Assembly (NCBI GenBank): GCA_029251265.1
Contig: JAQXDR010000017.1
Location: forward strand, 1 to 46,594
DNA length: 46,594 nucleotides
Reading direction: 5' to 3'
Source of the DNA: Pseudoprimorskyibacter sp.
GTDB taxonomy: Bacteria > Pseudomonadota > Alphaproteobacteria > Rhodobacterales > Rhodobacteraceae
The first letter of the stretch is position 1; the number at the start of each line of letters is the position of its first letter. A model generated the notes under the pieces. That model saw only the letters and a list, made by a program, of their open reading frames with translations. It had not been told where the DNA came from and made no database searches. The position numbers and the translations under genes are program-made. Positions 8,026 through 18,003 of this stretch are shown here, in pieces.

Positions 8026-9464
8026 CAGTTTTGTCCTCCTTGCTGGAGCCCGTCCCGCTGAAGGGTAATCTCAACTCTGCGATTTTTAGCCTTGGCTCCA
8101 GGGGTGTTGGCAGGATCAATCGGTTCGTTGTCGGACCGGCCTTCGGCGCGCAGACGCGTGCGATCCGTCATCAAACCTGCCAACCGGCCGCGGACCCGTT
8201 CCGCGCGGGCAAGAGACAGCGCCATATTATCGGGAAACTGCCGTGTGCTGATGGGATCGCTGTCGGAATGCCCGACAACCAGCACTGGCCCGGTTGTATG
8301 TTCATTCAGGGCCTGCGCAATGGCCTGAAGGGGGGCTTCGAACTCGGGCCGCAGGGTATCAGAGCCACGGTTAAACATATTGGCCCCCCTGAGACGGACC
8401 GTGATTGTATTCACATCCTGAAAGGTTTCCACCAAACCCTGATCTATAGCGGTTTGCATAAAGCCCGTTACCTGATCCAGTTGCTGGGTGTCGGCAGACA
8501 GATCCACCTGTGGCAGTGCAGGTGGCGCAGGGCGGTCCAGCTGCGCCACGGCCGATGGTGTCAAGACCGCAAGCCGCGCGGCAACCTCTTGGCTGGAAAG
8601 GTTCAGCAGATAACTGAACGTGAGAAAAACACAAAGCAACACACCGCAGGCAATCCCGACGGCGACCCAAACAGGTTTCCAAAGCGCCACCGGCTTATGA
8701 GGCTTGATCACCCCGTGCGGACGAGGAGACAGCTCTGCCAGAGGGGCGGGGCGCTGACTGGCAATCGTACGATGTAGCGCCAGACGGATATCGTCATGAC
8801 GATCGCGCCCGCCCTCTTCAACCCGCAACCGACCCTGAAACCCCAAACTAAGACAGACATACATGAACTCGAGCAATTCAATGTTTTCACCAGCCTGCTG
8901 CTGTAGGCGCGCAATCAGATCATAAAGCCGGTCACCGCCTACGGCCTCGCGGTGAAACGTGGCGACCATGCTTTGCTGGGCCCATCCCGATTCCACTGCC
9001 CAAGGCGTGTTCTGCACAAGATCATCGATCGTGGCGCACAGCGCATATCGTGCAATCTGGATATCCTTGGGCGGCACGCTTTGTTGCAAAGCGCGATCCT
9101 GAAAAGCGCGGATTGCCGCCACAACTGATCCGCGCAGTTCGGCCGGATTGGCATGCTGCGCCCGGTTCCTGATGCGTCCAATCAGCGCAAAAAGACTGGC
9201 AGCGGCAGCATTCAACGTATTGGGCCCGGTCATGGCATCACTGAGATCGGCCGTATTTGCCGCCTGCTCCGGAGGATGTCCGGGGGTCTGAATCTGGGGT
9301 GCCCCATGCGTCACAGGCGGCTGTTGCAAGCCCGGCTGTGGGGGCTGTTGCACGGCAGGCTGCGCAGCACCCGTCTGCTGCATTGGACGTCGCCCCCCAG
9401 GGTTGGGCAGGATCACCGTGCGTTCGGTATCATGGGGCTCTGCAAAGGGATCTTCATCCGTCAT
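8025..9464 (-). CDS. tssL: T6SS membrane protein TssL with C-terminal OmpA-like domain
   Basis: The 479-residue protein has a Pro/Gln-rich N-terminus, a cytoplasmic DotU domain (about 80-240), one membrane segment (about 264-286) and an OmpA-like peptidoglycan-binding domain (about 360-470; motifs VVGHSDSDPI and AKNRRVEI). The start is the ATG at 9464, preceded by AAAGGA; the frame opens 11 codons earlier without better support. Residues 15-20 read RTVILP, a probable phospho-threonine site (Thr16) for FHA binding. In Agrobacterium, TssL is phosphorylated by PpkA near its N-terminus and then bound by Fha. The OmpA fusion tethers the complex to the cell wall, which may matter because tssJ is missing here. 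Confidence 0.95.
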   Translation of the reverse strand: MTDEDPFAEPHDTERTVILPNPGGRRPMQQTGAAQPAVQQPPQPGLQQPPVTHGAPQIQTPGHPPEQAANTADLSDAMTGPNTLNAAAASLFALIGRIRNRAQHANPAELRGSVVAAIRAFQDRALQQSVPPKDIQIARYALCATIDDLVQNTPWAVESGWAQQSMVATFHREAVGGDRLYDLIARLQQQAGENIELLEFMYVCLSLGFQGRLRVEEGGRDRHDDIRLALHRTIASQRPAPLAELSPRPHGVIKPHKPVALWKPVWVAVGIACGVLLCVFLTFSYLLNLSSQEVAARLAVLTPSAVAQLDRPAPPALPQVDLSADTQQLDQVTGFMQTAIDQGLVETFQDVNTITVRLRGANMFNRGSDTLRPEFEAPLQAIAQALNEHTTGPVLVVGHSDSDPISTRQFPDNMALSLARAERVRGRLAGLMTDRTRLRAEGRSDNEPIDPANTPGAKAKNRRVEITLQRDGLQQGGQN

Positions 9465-9529
9465 AGCCTGGTCCTTTCTCCTGTCCGCAGGTCTCATTCG
9501 AGCGCATATCAGGGGGTATACGGGTCACG

Positions 9530-10867
9530 TCATTGCCGCCGAATGGCCCAAAGTTCCATTTCGAGACCCGGGTATTCCCCGGAAACATGCACCGCAATGC
9601 CACCGCTTTTCTGCATGCTCTTCCAAAACGTGCTGGCACTGTCCAACTTGAAATACACCTTGTCAGAGGAATAGGGGATCTGCCGCGGTACAGTCGGTTG
9701 CGGTGTCAGATCAATCCCCACCAAGGCTGAATTGACAAGGGTCCGGATTTCTTCGACCGGACCAATCTTGGCATGACCTGCGAAATGTCGCCGGATATAT
9801 TCTTCGGGTTTGTCAGCCCCCACGGACAGCACGAAATCAGACGACCCCAAAAGCTTGCGATCCGCGATCAACCCCACTGAGATCCCGAATTTCTTGGGCA
9901 CCAGCGCTATCGAAGTCGCTGCTGTTTCCAGCACGGCCGAGAAGTAAGTGCGTAACTCCCGGATCACAGGGGCAAAACAGCCCGCAAGGTTATGATGTTG
10001 ATATGATCGCATCACCGGAGATGTCCGGTTGGAGGCCATGAAGCTCGACAATTCCCCCATCAACATAAGCAATTCGGAAAACATCCGTTCGGGATGAACA
10101 TTTTCGATCTGGCTCAGATGACGGATCAGGGGCAAATAGCGGTTGAGAACCTGTAACAACAGGAAATCTTGCGTCTCTGCCGTGCCCCGCAGACTGCCCG
10201 ATTGGGTCAATCGCCCGGTCAGTGCCGTAATGCGGTGGTTCAGCAAACCCTCGAGTTCGGTCAAGAAATCACTGAGAACCGACGCGGCACGGACATCCAG
10301 GACCGCAGGAATAAAGCTGCCATCCAATATGATTTCCTGATCTGGACGCACCTCGATAATCCGGGCGATGGGGATCTTGACCCGGCCTTCTGTATCATCG
10401 ACCTCTAGCGCGAATTGCAGGCGCAGCTTGCCAACACCAAGGCGCACCTCACCACCAGAGCCGATGGTATCACGGACCACCTGTTCATCGGGACGAAAGC
10501 GGGTGGCTGACAGTTCGGCACCCGATAGATCCACCTCGGCGGCACCTTGCTGGCGTTTGGGCACGCTTAGGTAAACCACGCAATCCTTGATGGTCGACGG
10601 CACATCCATTGCGGGGGGATGGGTTTCAGCATCCGGCACACGAAAGAGGGTCCCGTCAGGCGTCAGTCCGGCACAGGATTTGATCGCGAACTGCCCGGTC
10701 TTCAGCGCCTCGCGATCAATCTCAAGCGCACTGACACCCCAGGTATAAGGCAACATTCGCGCCGCCAGTCCCGCCACCAACGCCTCAACATAACGGTCAT
10801 GCTGTTGGAAATGCTGCGGTTGAAGAAAAAGCCCTTCGGACCAAAGTACCTTGCTGTCCCATGACAT
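9530..10867 (-). CDS. tssK: T6SS baseplate protein TssK
   Basis: The 445-residue protein begins with the family signature VLWSEGLFLQPQHFQQHDRY and has the normal TssK length. TssK is a trimeric adaptor linking the cytoplasmic baseplate (TssE, F, G and VgrG) to the TssL/TssM membrane complex. The ATG follows the fha stop by 7 bases, with a G-rich AGGGGGG ribosome site overlapping the end of fha. About 65 bases separate its stop from tssL. The family relation to phage receptor-binding proteins is known and not specific to this copy. Confidence 0.95.
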   Translation of the reverse strand: MSWDSKVLWSEGLFLQPQHFQQHDRYVEALVAGLAARMLPYTWGVSALEIDREALKTGQFAIKSCAGLTPDGTLFRVPDAETHPPAMDVPSTIKDCVVYLSVPKRQQGAAEVDLSGAELSATRFRPDEQVVRDTIGSGGEVRLGVGKLRLQFALEVDDTEGRVKIPIARIIEVRPDQEIILDGSFIPAVLDVRAASVLSDFLTELEGLLNHRITALTGRLTQSGSLRGTAETQDFLLLQVLNRYLPLIRHLSQIENVHPERMFSELLMLMGELSSFMASNRTSPVMRSYQHHNLAGCFAPVIRELRTYFSAVLETAATSIALVPKKFGISVGLIADRKLLGSSDFVLSVGADKPEEYIRRHFAGHAKIGPVEEIRTLVNSALVGIDLTPQPTVPRQIPYSSDKVYFKLDSASTFWKSMQKSGGIAVHVSGEYPGLEMELWAIRRQ

Positions 10868-10874
10868 CTGTTGG

Positions 10875-12389
10875 CTAGCCCCCCTGGTGGCGATCTGACT
10901 TCAATAATTTTAGCTGTGCCTGGTAGGCCCGGGCAAATTCGCTGGCGAACAATTCATTGAAATTCTGCTCGGCCTGTTCGGCTATATCGGCATAGAGCTG
11001 CTCATAAGCTTCCCAGTAGCGCGCCTTGCGGCCCTTGAGCATGCTGCCAAATGCGCCCGTAGCCGCAATCCTGCCTTCGAGCTGTTGTGGGGCCAACTGC
11101 GTCAGCACACCCTTAAGCGCTGCCTCCATACCCTTGACCATCGCCATTTCATGCGCCTGAACATCCTCGATCCCCTCACGGGCGGCCTCTGCCGGGTTTT
11201 GAAACCCGCGCTTTGGCTTGATCAGGCTTTCCAGCGCCATCTCTGGTGTAATCGCAAACTTCAACGGATTGTTGCCCTTGGACGCAATCATCGTGGTTTC
11301 AATGCGGAATTCGCTTTTGACGCTGCTGCGTGCCAAAAGGGCATCGCGGACCCCTTCCACCAAAACCCGAAAGACCTGACCGATCTCCTGCATGGTCTGT
11401 GGAACCTCGTGAGGGTCGATAGACATTTCGTCCATGCCTGCCCCCTTCAGAAAGGCGCGCATGGCGGCCATATCCGCCTGTGATCCGCCAGTTGCAGTGC
11501 CTGCACGGGCCACTTTCATTGCAATAGGATCAGGCAGCGGCTGACGGGCCGTGGTCGTGGTGTCGGGTTGGAGCGTGGGCTGTGGCGGCGATACAGCGGG
11601 TGCTACATAAGGCTGCTGCATGGATTTGGGAGCCTGAAACGGATCTTGTTGTGCAGGCGTATCCGGCGTGTCAGGCGGGCTTATAAGATCGTCCCAATCA
11701 TCGGGGATCATATTGTCCTGCTGAACCCGGGGCGGATCAAAGGCGTCTTCGGCAAAGGGGTTATCCTGACGCATGGTGACAACATCCGCCGTTTTGGCGT
11801 CACCAAACAGATCGTCCAGATCCAGATCATCTGGCAAAAGCTCACCCGCGCGGGCGCCCATATCCGCAGTTGAGGCGCGCGAGACACTTTCAAAACTGTC
11901 TCGGGACGGAGCTGAATTCAGCAGGGCGCTCAAGTGATCTTCTTCGCCCAACGGGTCATGCAACTGGTCCGGAGCCCGCGCGATGGACCCCGTCTGGACA
12001 TCCGCCAGAGGATCAGCCAGGCGATCCATTTGAGGCGGCAGTGCCAATCCGTCTATCTGCCCAGTCCCGACAGCAGCTGTAATGCTCACAGACAGCTCGT
12101 AGCTGCCCACAATCAGGATATCCCCATCCTTGAGAGGCGTCGGCGTTGGTCCCAAACGGGCAGCCTCATAATTCAGAAAGGTGCCATTGCTGGAATAATC
12201 CACCACGGTGACGTCACCACCCATATTTTGCAAAACACAATGGCGCTTGGAGACCATCTTGCTGGGATCGGCCAACATCAGATCATTGTCAGCACTACGA
12301 CCGATGGTCATGCTGGCACCCACCATCCGCACCGGACGCCCATCACCCGGTATGGTGCCAGAGGATTGAAAACTTAACGTCACCTGCAT
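10875..12389 (-). CDS. tagH: T6SS FHA-domain protein (Fha/TagH)
   Basis: The 504-residue protein has an N-terminal FHA domain with the expected phosphothreonine-binding residues: GRS (30-32), SKRH (47-50) and SSNGTF (66-71). A long acidic, Pro/Gln-rich linker (about 120-310) leads to a helical C-terminal domain (about 320-500) typical of T6SS FHA proteins. It binds phosphorylated T6SS proteins and promotes assembly when the kinase is active. Likely partners here are the kinase and TssL, which share an RTVI motif. AGGGGG precedes the ATG. A 120-base gap separates it from the upstream unknown gene. Confidence 0.93.
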   Translation of the reverse strand: MQVTLSFQSSGTIPGDGRPVRMVGASMTIGRSADNDLMLADPSKMVSKRHCVLQNMGGDVTVVDYSSNGTFLNYEAARLGPTPTPLKDGDILIVGSYELSVSITAAVGTGQIDGLALPPQMDRLADPLADVQTGSIARAPDQLHDPLGEEDHLSALLNSAPSRDSFESVSRASTADMGARAGELLPDDLDLDDLFGDAKTADVVTMRQDNPFAEDAFDPPRVQQDNMIPDDWDDLISPPDTPDTPAQQDPFQAPKSMQQPYVAPAVSPPQPTLQPDTTTTARQPLPDPIAMKVARAGTATGGSQADMAAMRAFLKGAGMDEMSIDPHEVPQTMQEIGQVFRVLVEGVRDALLARSSVKSEFRIETTMIASKGNNPLKFAITPEMALESLIKPKRGFQNPAEAAREGIEDVQAHEMAMVKGMEAALKGVLTQLAPQQLEGRIAATGAFGSMLKGRKARYWEAYEQLYADIAEQAEQNFNELFASEFARAYQAQLKLLKSDRHQGG

Positions 12390-12509
12390 GCTGCGTGCCC
12401 CCTGTCCCTGCCGGGCGCTGACCTTTGATACCTTGAATAGTCATCTGTATCACATCTGTGTTGCCACAGGCCCAGACCCGAGACACAGAAAGCCAAACCG
12501 TGATGGGGA

Positions 12510-13118
12510 TCAGGTCGCATCTTGTTGCTCCCGATCGCTCTGCATTTGGCCAGAACCGCCGCGCGCAATATCCAATGCCCGATCAATAAGCAGATCAGCC
12601 ACCTTGGCAACAGGCAAGGCATGTGCTTCCAGCGCCATCAAATTCATCCCGAACGCAGCCATTTCCGACCCGCCCGGTGGTGCAGGATAGGACGCCTTGT
12701 CCCCAGGCCCGAGCGTTCCGTCTGCAAAAAGTGCAGAGGTGGCACAGAGCACCAGATCGTCTTCCGGTGGCGCGGTATCTATGGCCTGTTGAACGGCCAT
12801 GCGTGTTGTGTCCCCAGGACGACGCACCCAGTCTTCGGCTGTCTTGAGCGTACGCGGACACTCAAGCGCCTGATGGCGCACCAAATCCCGGCCGGCCAGA
12901 CAGCTCCACCAGGTGCGTTCCCGTCCCGGCATGGCGACGGCCATAAGTCTGAGAATATCGATAAATGCCCCCATTTCGTCCAGTGTCACCAACATCGCGG
13001 AGACCGGCGCATTGGCAGGCAGCGTCATACTGGCATTCAACCGCGTATTGGCATTTGCCAACAGGCGCAGCGCAGGCTCGTCGGGGATCTTTTTAAGATT
13101 GCTAAAGCGCTCGGACAT
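12510..13118 (-). CDS. T6SS-linked protein of unknown function (202 aa)
   Basis: The gene sits between vgrG and fha on the same strand. The ATG at 13118 has GAGG about 7 bases upstream, right after the vgrG stop; a TTG start at 13130 would overlap that stop. The protein has no signal peptide or membrane segment. Features include a WWSCLAGRDLV stretch (W-W near the middle), an AEDWVRRPGDTTR segment and a C-terminal DRALDIARG. From memory this resembles small T6SS-cluster proteins of the DUF6931 type, but I am not certain. It shows no DUF4123 or other effector-adaptor motif that I recognise. Its place behind vgrG makes a loading or assembly role possible. Confidence 0.7.
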   Translation of the reverse strand: MSERFSNLKKIPDEPALRLLANANTRLNASMTLPANAPVSAMLVTLDEMGAFIDILRLMAVAMPGRERTWWSCLAGRDLVRHQALECPRTLKTAEDWVRRPGDTTRMAVQQAIDTAPPEDDLVLCATSALFADGTLGPGDKASYPAPPGGSEMAAFGMNLMALEAHALPVAKVADLLIDRALDIARGGSGQMQSDREQQDAT

Positions 13119-13126
13119 CTTGGGCC

Positions 13127-15196
13127 TCAATTGATCATCGTCACGCCGCCTTTGAGGATGAGTAACCCATCCCCTTTGACCTGTGACATAGGGGCCTTGG
13201 CCTCCAGCTTGGCGGTGCCTTCGATTTTGACCATGATACCTTTGATTGTCACGCCGCTCTGGTCAATCTTGATCGAGTTCGCACCCACTTTGAGCTCGAT
13301 CTCTTGCATCGCTTCTTGTGAAATCTTGCCCATGGCTGTTTTCAGCGAATAATCTCCCTGTTTCAGCTGACGGGTTTCATTGCCCATATTCACCACTGTC
13401 GACAGATTGCCCTGTTTGACAGTAACGCTGACGTCCTTGTCGACTTCTTGGGTGCGCTTGCCTTTGATCTTTTCGACCTGATCCATCTTGATCGTCTGGA
13501 ACTGGCTGCCGGTCTCGACCTCAAGGATGTGATCACCGGTCTTGACTGTCTCGGTCATGTGACGATGCACTGTGGTCGTCATATCCCCCTTGTCCTTCTT
13601 TTCCAGACCCACGGTGATGGTGGCATCATTCTTGATGATTTGCTCAAAATCCTTCTCGGCCTGCAAACGAACAAGCTCGGCATCTTTCTTGTCTTCGAAC
13701 ATCAGTTCGTTAAACCCGCCACCACCTTTATAACTATTGGTCTTGATACCTGACTGGGATTTGTTGGCATCCAAAGCATAAGGCGGCATGGTATCGGCGT
13801 TGTATAGCATCCCGACAACCAGCGGGCGGTCGGGATTACCGTCTTCGAATTGAACGACAACCTCCTGACCGACACGGGGAATATGTATCATCCCCCAGTT
13901 CTTGCCTGACCAAGGGGTCATGTGGCGCACCCAACAGGTCGCATTCTGATCAGATTTGCCAAGCCGGTCCCAATGGAATTGAATACGGATACGACCGTAT
14001 TTATCGGTGTGAATTTCTTCACCCTTCGGGCCCACGACGATGGCTGTCTGCACGCCGGGAATAAGGGGGCGCGGCGGCGCGGCATGTGTCCGGTATGGGG
14101 TGTCTTTGGGAATGGCGCGGAACTGGACATCGACGTGATCGCCTTCGGGCGCTCCGGCTTCGCGGGTGATGCGGCGGCCCTCGGCCAGACGGCTGCCCGA
14201 CGTTGGGTCAAATTTTCGGGCCACAATCGCGGTATGCTCCAACGACGTGATCACGAACGCCTCTCCTTTTTTGGTGCGACCATGCCGGTCAATCGACATA
14301 GTACCCCCACAGGTCAGCGTGGCCACATTTCCAGCCCCGACGTAGGTCTTGTTTTGCAAGGCCTCGCTTTCAGCCCGGATGCGGGCATAGCGGTCCCCTT
14401 CTGCGGTATCTGCATAGCCCCCGGGATAGTCATAAATTTCACGATCATTAAACTTGTGTTGGCCCTTTGGCAGGGCCTTGATGGAGGCCAGATCCGCCTT
14501 GGGTTTCTCAAAATCGAAATCCTGAAGCATAACTCTGCCTGACGGGGTGAAATCCAGCTCTTGCCAGGAATAAACATGGTCGGACTGGATGGTGGTGGAC
14601 AGATCCTTGTAATCCAGCGGCAGCTTGGCAGGGACCGGAGAATGCGCCGAAGGGCTGTCGGCCAGCACCAGCGTGGTCTTTGTCCCCTTGTGTTCAAAGA
14701 AATAATAAATGCCTTCTTCGTGCATCAGGCGGCTGACAAAATCGAGGTCCGTCTCACGGTATTGAACGCAGATCGTACGGGTTGGAAAGCTGTCTGTCGT
14801 GCTGTCCGTGATCATGCCGGAAAAGCCGTATTCGCTGATGACCTCCTTGATAATCTCAAGCGCCGTTTTGTCCTGAAAAATGCGGATTTCCTGCGTTCGG
14901 CTCAGAAACCAAAGCCAGGGCCGGACCTCGATCGTGTAAAGTGCATTGCCGTCATGCGTGCCCAAAGCTTCGGCAGCGACCACATGCCCGGTGAATTCTT
15001 TGTCCTCGCCTTCAGACCGATGAATGCGAATACCAACAGACGCCCCCAAAATACTGCCCAGATCAACGGTGGGATCGGGATGCAGAAAATCTATCAGCAA
15101 CTCGCTAATCGTGGAAAATGCCTCCGTCATGCGCAGGGCCACCGGCAGGGCGTCAGGGCCCAGAGTGCTGTCCATTGTCATGGATTGGCTGACCAT
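13127..15196 (-). CDS. vgrG: T6SS spike protein VgrG (TssI)
   Basis: The 689-residue protein has the standard VgrG layout: an N-terminal gp27-like region, an OB-fold segment with HTDKYGRIRIQFHWDR, the WVRHMTPWSGKNWGMIHIPR motif and VVQFEDGNPDRPLVVGMLYN. A gp5-like beta-prism needle follows, with many T-V-K and I-K-x-D repeats. It ends shortly after the needle (KGGVTMIN), so no toxin domain is attached. VgrG trimers carry PAAR and cargo at the tip of the Hcp tube. AAGGA precedes the ATG, and 72 bases separate it from clpV. Confidence 0.96.
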   Translation of the reverse strand: MVSQSMTMDSTLGPDALPVALRMTEAFSTISELLIDFLHPDPTVDLGSILGASVGIRIHRSEGEDKEFTGHVVAAEALGTHDGNALYTIEVRPWLWFLSRTQEIRIFQDKTALEIIKEVISEYGFSGMITDSTTDSFPTRTICVQYRETDLDFVSRLMHEEGIYYFFEHKGTKTTLVLADSPSAHSPVPAKLPLDYKDLSTTIQSDHVYSWQELDFTPSGRVMLQDFDFEKPKADLASIKALPKGQHKFNDREIYDYPGGYADTAEGDRYARIRAESEALQNKTYVGAGNVATLTCGGTMSIDRHGRTKKGEAFVITSLEHTAIVARKFDPTSGSRLAEGRRITREAGAPEGDHVDVQFRAIPKDTPYRTHAAPPRPLIPGVQTAIVVGPKGEEIHTDKYGRIRIQFHWDRLGKSDQNATCWVRHMTPWSGKNWGMIHIPRVGQEVVVQFEDGNPDRPLVVGMLYNADTMPPYALDANKSQSGIKTNSYKGGGGFNELMFEDKKDAELVRLQAEKDFEQIIKNDATITVGLEKKDKGDMTTTVHRHMTETVKTGDHILEVETGSQFQTIKMDQVEKIKGKRTQEVDKDVSVTVKQGNLSTVVNMGNETRQLKQGDYSLKTAMGKISQEAMQEIELKVGANSIKIDQSGVTIKGIMVKIEGTAKLEAKAPMSQVKGDGLLILKGGVTMIN

Positions 15197-15268
15197 ATTC
15201 CATTCCTTTTCAGTTCTAGTCCAAATGTCTGCGCACCTTGGGACAGGGTGCGCAGGGATCAGACACAG

Positions 15269-17992
15269 TTATGCGAAGTTATAGACAAAGTCCTTGTTTT
15301 CGACATCCACTGCAACGCTGGTAATCTCCTCATTGGCCATCAGACGCCCCAGAAAGGTGCGGCTGATCGCAGGAAGCATGGTGTTGGTGATGATTGCATC
15401 AATCATCCGGCCACCAGATTCCAGTTCCTGACACCGATCGACGATCGTATCGATCACCGCATCAGAGTAGGTAAAGGCAACACCATGGGAATCCTGCACC
15501 CGTTTTTGTACCCGACCAAGCTGCAGCTTGGTGATCTCTGCGATCATGGTGGGGCTCAGCGGGTAATAGGGGATCGTGACGATCCGCCCTAGCAGAGCTG
15601 CGGGAAAAACCTTGAGCAGCGGATCACGCAGGGCCTTGGAGATCCCTTCGGCCTCGGGCAACAGGTCAGGATCGGCACACATGTCCATGATCAGTTCAGA
15701 CCCCACATTCGAGGTCAACAGGATCAGGGTGTTTTTGAAATCAATCACCCGGCCCTCTCCATCTTCCATGGTGCCCTTGTCAAAGACTTGGAAAAACACC
15801 TCGTGGACGTCGGGATGGGCCTTTTCGACCTCGTCCAGCAGAACCACCGAATAGGGTTTGCGCCGTACCGCTTCGGTCAGCACCCCCCCTTCGCCATAGC
15901 CGACATATCCCGGAGGCGCCCCCTTGAGCGAGGACACGGTATGGGCCTCTTGGTATTCGCTCATGTTGATGGTGATAACATTCTGTTCGCCGCCATAAAG
16001 CACTTCGGCCAGGGCAAGCGCGGTTTCGGTCTTACCAACACCCGAGGTTCCGGCAAGCATAAAGACACCAATCGGCTTGTTGGGATTATCGAGCCCTGCG
16101 CGACTGGTCTGGATGCGTTTGGCGATCATCTGCATGGCGTGATCTTGACCGATGACCCGACGTGCGAGGTGGTGATCGAGATCCAGCACTGTCTGCATCT
16201 CGTTGCGCAGCATCCGCCCCACAGGAATGCCTGTCCAGTCTCCGATCACACTGGCCACGGCCTGACCATCCACAATTGGCAGGATCAGAGGCGTCTCGTC
16301 CTGCAAATCCGCCAGCTCTGCATTCAGCTTGCGCAAATCGTCCAGTGCGGTGGCGCGGTCCTCATCAGACAGGGTCTGGGGGGTCTCTTGAGACGCCGCT
16401 TCTGCGTCCTGTTCTTGTGCAGCCTCGTCGGTATCCGGATCCGCACCGCCAATGCGCAGCGACGCGCGCAGATCAAGGATCCGGGTGACCACAGATTTTT
16501 CAGCCTCCCATCTGGCGTCCAGACCCTTGAGACGGTCTTCTTCCAAGGCCAGATCCGCTTCGACCTCGGACTGGCGTTCCTCTACATCGACGCCTGCACT
16601 GGCGTCCCGGGCGATAATCTCAAGCTCTGTCTTAAAGGCGCTTATACGCTTGCGACTGTCGTCAACCTCTGGTGGGACCGCGTGCTGGCTGACAGCCACC
16701 CGGGCGCATGCCGTGTCCAGCACACTCACCGATTTATCCGGCAATTGCCGCGCGGGAATATAGCGGGCAGACAAGCGCACCGCCGCATCCAGCGCCTCAT
16801 CAAGGACTTGCACCTTATGGTGCTTTTCCAGCATGCCTGCGATGCCGCGCATCATCATGACCGCTTTGTCGACCCCGGGCTCATCCACCTGTATCACCTG
16901 GAAACGGCGGGTCAGTGCGGGATCCTTTTCAATATGCTTTTTGTATTCCGCCCATGTGGTTGCACCGATGGTGCGAAGGGTCCCCCGCGCAAGGGCAGGT
17001 TTGAGCAGGTTTGCCGCATCGCCCGTGCCAGCCGTGCCCCCTGCCCCTATAAGCGTATGGGTTTCGTCCACAAACATGATAATGGGCTTTGGGCTGGCTT
17101 GCACCTCGTCGATGACCTGACGCAGGCGATTTTCAAATTCGCCTTTCATCGAAGCCCCGGCGGTCAAAAGCCCTACATCAAGCGACAGCAATCGCGCATC
17201 CTTGAGCGCAGGTGGGACATCTCCGCGGGCAATGCGCAAAGCAAAGCCTTCGACCACGGCTGTTTTGCCCACACCTGCCTCACCCGTCAGGATCGGGTTG
17301 TTCTGACGCCGCCGCATCAGAATATCGACAATCTGACGAATTTCCGCATCACGGCCAACGATTTCATCAATCGCACCTGTGCGGGCTTGTTCAGTCATAT
17401 CCGTACAAAACTTGGCCAGCGCCTCTTGCTTGCCCAATTGAGCAGAGGGCATAGCGCCACTTTCGGCTCCGGGGTCTATGCCTGTAGACGACCCATCCTG
17501 AGCCCGCAGACTGTCTTCAGGCGAACCATGCACGATGTCGGCAAAATTCTCTGACAGATCATCAGCCTTGATCTTGGTAAATTCACGGCTGATCCCAAAA
17601 AGGATATTGCGCAGCGCAATGGTACGCAGCATGCCCATCATAAGATGGCCGGTCCGCACACTGCCTGCTTCAAACTGCAAAGATCCGTACAGCCACGCCC
17701 ATTGTACCGCATCCTCGATGTGCTCGGACAGATCGCTGATCGACGACGCCCCGCGGGGCAGACGATCCAGTGCTGCGGTCATATCACGGGCAACATTTGC
17801 AGGCTCAAGATTATAATGAGACATGATCCGATGCATGTCACTGTCGGGCTGCTGGACGATCTGGAACAGCCAGTGCACCAGTTCCACATACGGGTTTTGG
17901 CGCAGCTTACAAAAAACAGTAGCTTCATCAATGGCTTTGTAGCCCAGACTGTTGAGTTTGCCAAACAAGGCAGCACGGCTGATTTCGGACAT
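15269..17992 (-). CDS. clpV: T6SS sheath-disassembly ATPase ClpV (TssH)
   Basis: The 907-residue AAA+ protein has an N-terminal repeat domain (about 1-150), a first ATPase domain with Walker A GEAGVGKT (237-244) and Walker B IIMFVDETHT, a coiled middle region, and a second ATPase domain with GTSGVGKTETA and VVLLDEVEKAHPDV. It belongs to the ClpV branch of ClpB proteins and pulls apart contracted TssB/TssC sheath for reuse. AAGGAG sits 6 bases before the ATG. It lies 11 bases after tssG. Confidence 0.97.
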   Translation of the reverse strand: MSEISRAALFGKLNSLGYKAIDEATVFCKLRQNPYVELVHWLFQIVQQPDSDMHRIMSHYNLEPANVARDMTAALDRLPRGASSISDLSEHIEDAVQWAWLYGSLQFEAGSVRTGHLMMGMLRTIALRNILFGISREFTKIKADDLSENFADIVHGSPEDSLRAQDGSSTGIDPGAESGAMPSAQLGKQEALAKFCTDMTEQARTGAIDEIVGRDAEIRQIVDILMRRRQNNPILTGEAGVGKTAVVEGFALRIARGDVPPALKDARLLSLDVGLLTAGASMKGEFENRLRQVIDEVQASPKPIIMFVDETHTLIGAGGTAGTGDAANLLKPALARGTLRTIGATTWAEYKKHIEKDPALTRRFQVIQVDEPGVDKAVMMMRGIAGMLEKHHKVQVLDEALDAAVRLSARYIPARQLPDKSVSVLDTACARVAVSQHAVPPEVDDSRKRISAFKTELEIIARDASAGVDVEERQSEVEADLALEEDRLKGLDARWEAEKSVVTRILDLRASLRIGGADPDTDEAAQEQDAEAASQETPQTLSDEDRATALDDLRKLNAELADLQDETPLILPIVDGQAVASVIGDWTGIPVGRMLRNEMQTVLDLDHHLARRVIGQDHAMQMIAKRIQTSRAGLDNPNKPIGVFMLAGTSGVGKTETALALAEVLYGGEQNVITINMSEYQEAHTVSSLKGAPPGYVGYGEGGVLTEAVRRKPYSVVLLDEVEKAHPDVHEVFFQVFDKGTMEDGEGRVIDFKNTLILLTSNVGSELIMDMCADPDLLPEAEGISKALRDPLLKVFPAALLGRIVTIPYYPLSPTMIAEITKLQLGRVQKRVQDSHGVAFTYSDAVIDTIVDRCQELESGGRMIDAIITNTMLPAISRTFLGRLMANEEITSVAVDVENKDFVYNFA

Positions 17993-18003
17993 CTATGTCT
18001 CCT

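Noticed and set aside
13127-15196. VgrG as a specialised effector with a C-terminal toxin
   Set aside because: The protein ends soon after the needle repeats, with no extra domain.
15788-17554. Long plus-strand open frame (588 codons) antisense to clpV
   Set aside because: It lies wholly within the unmistakable clpV gene on the other strand, has no family signature, and reflects the GC-rich codon pattern of the real gene.
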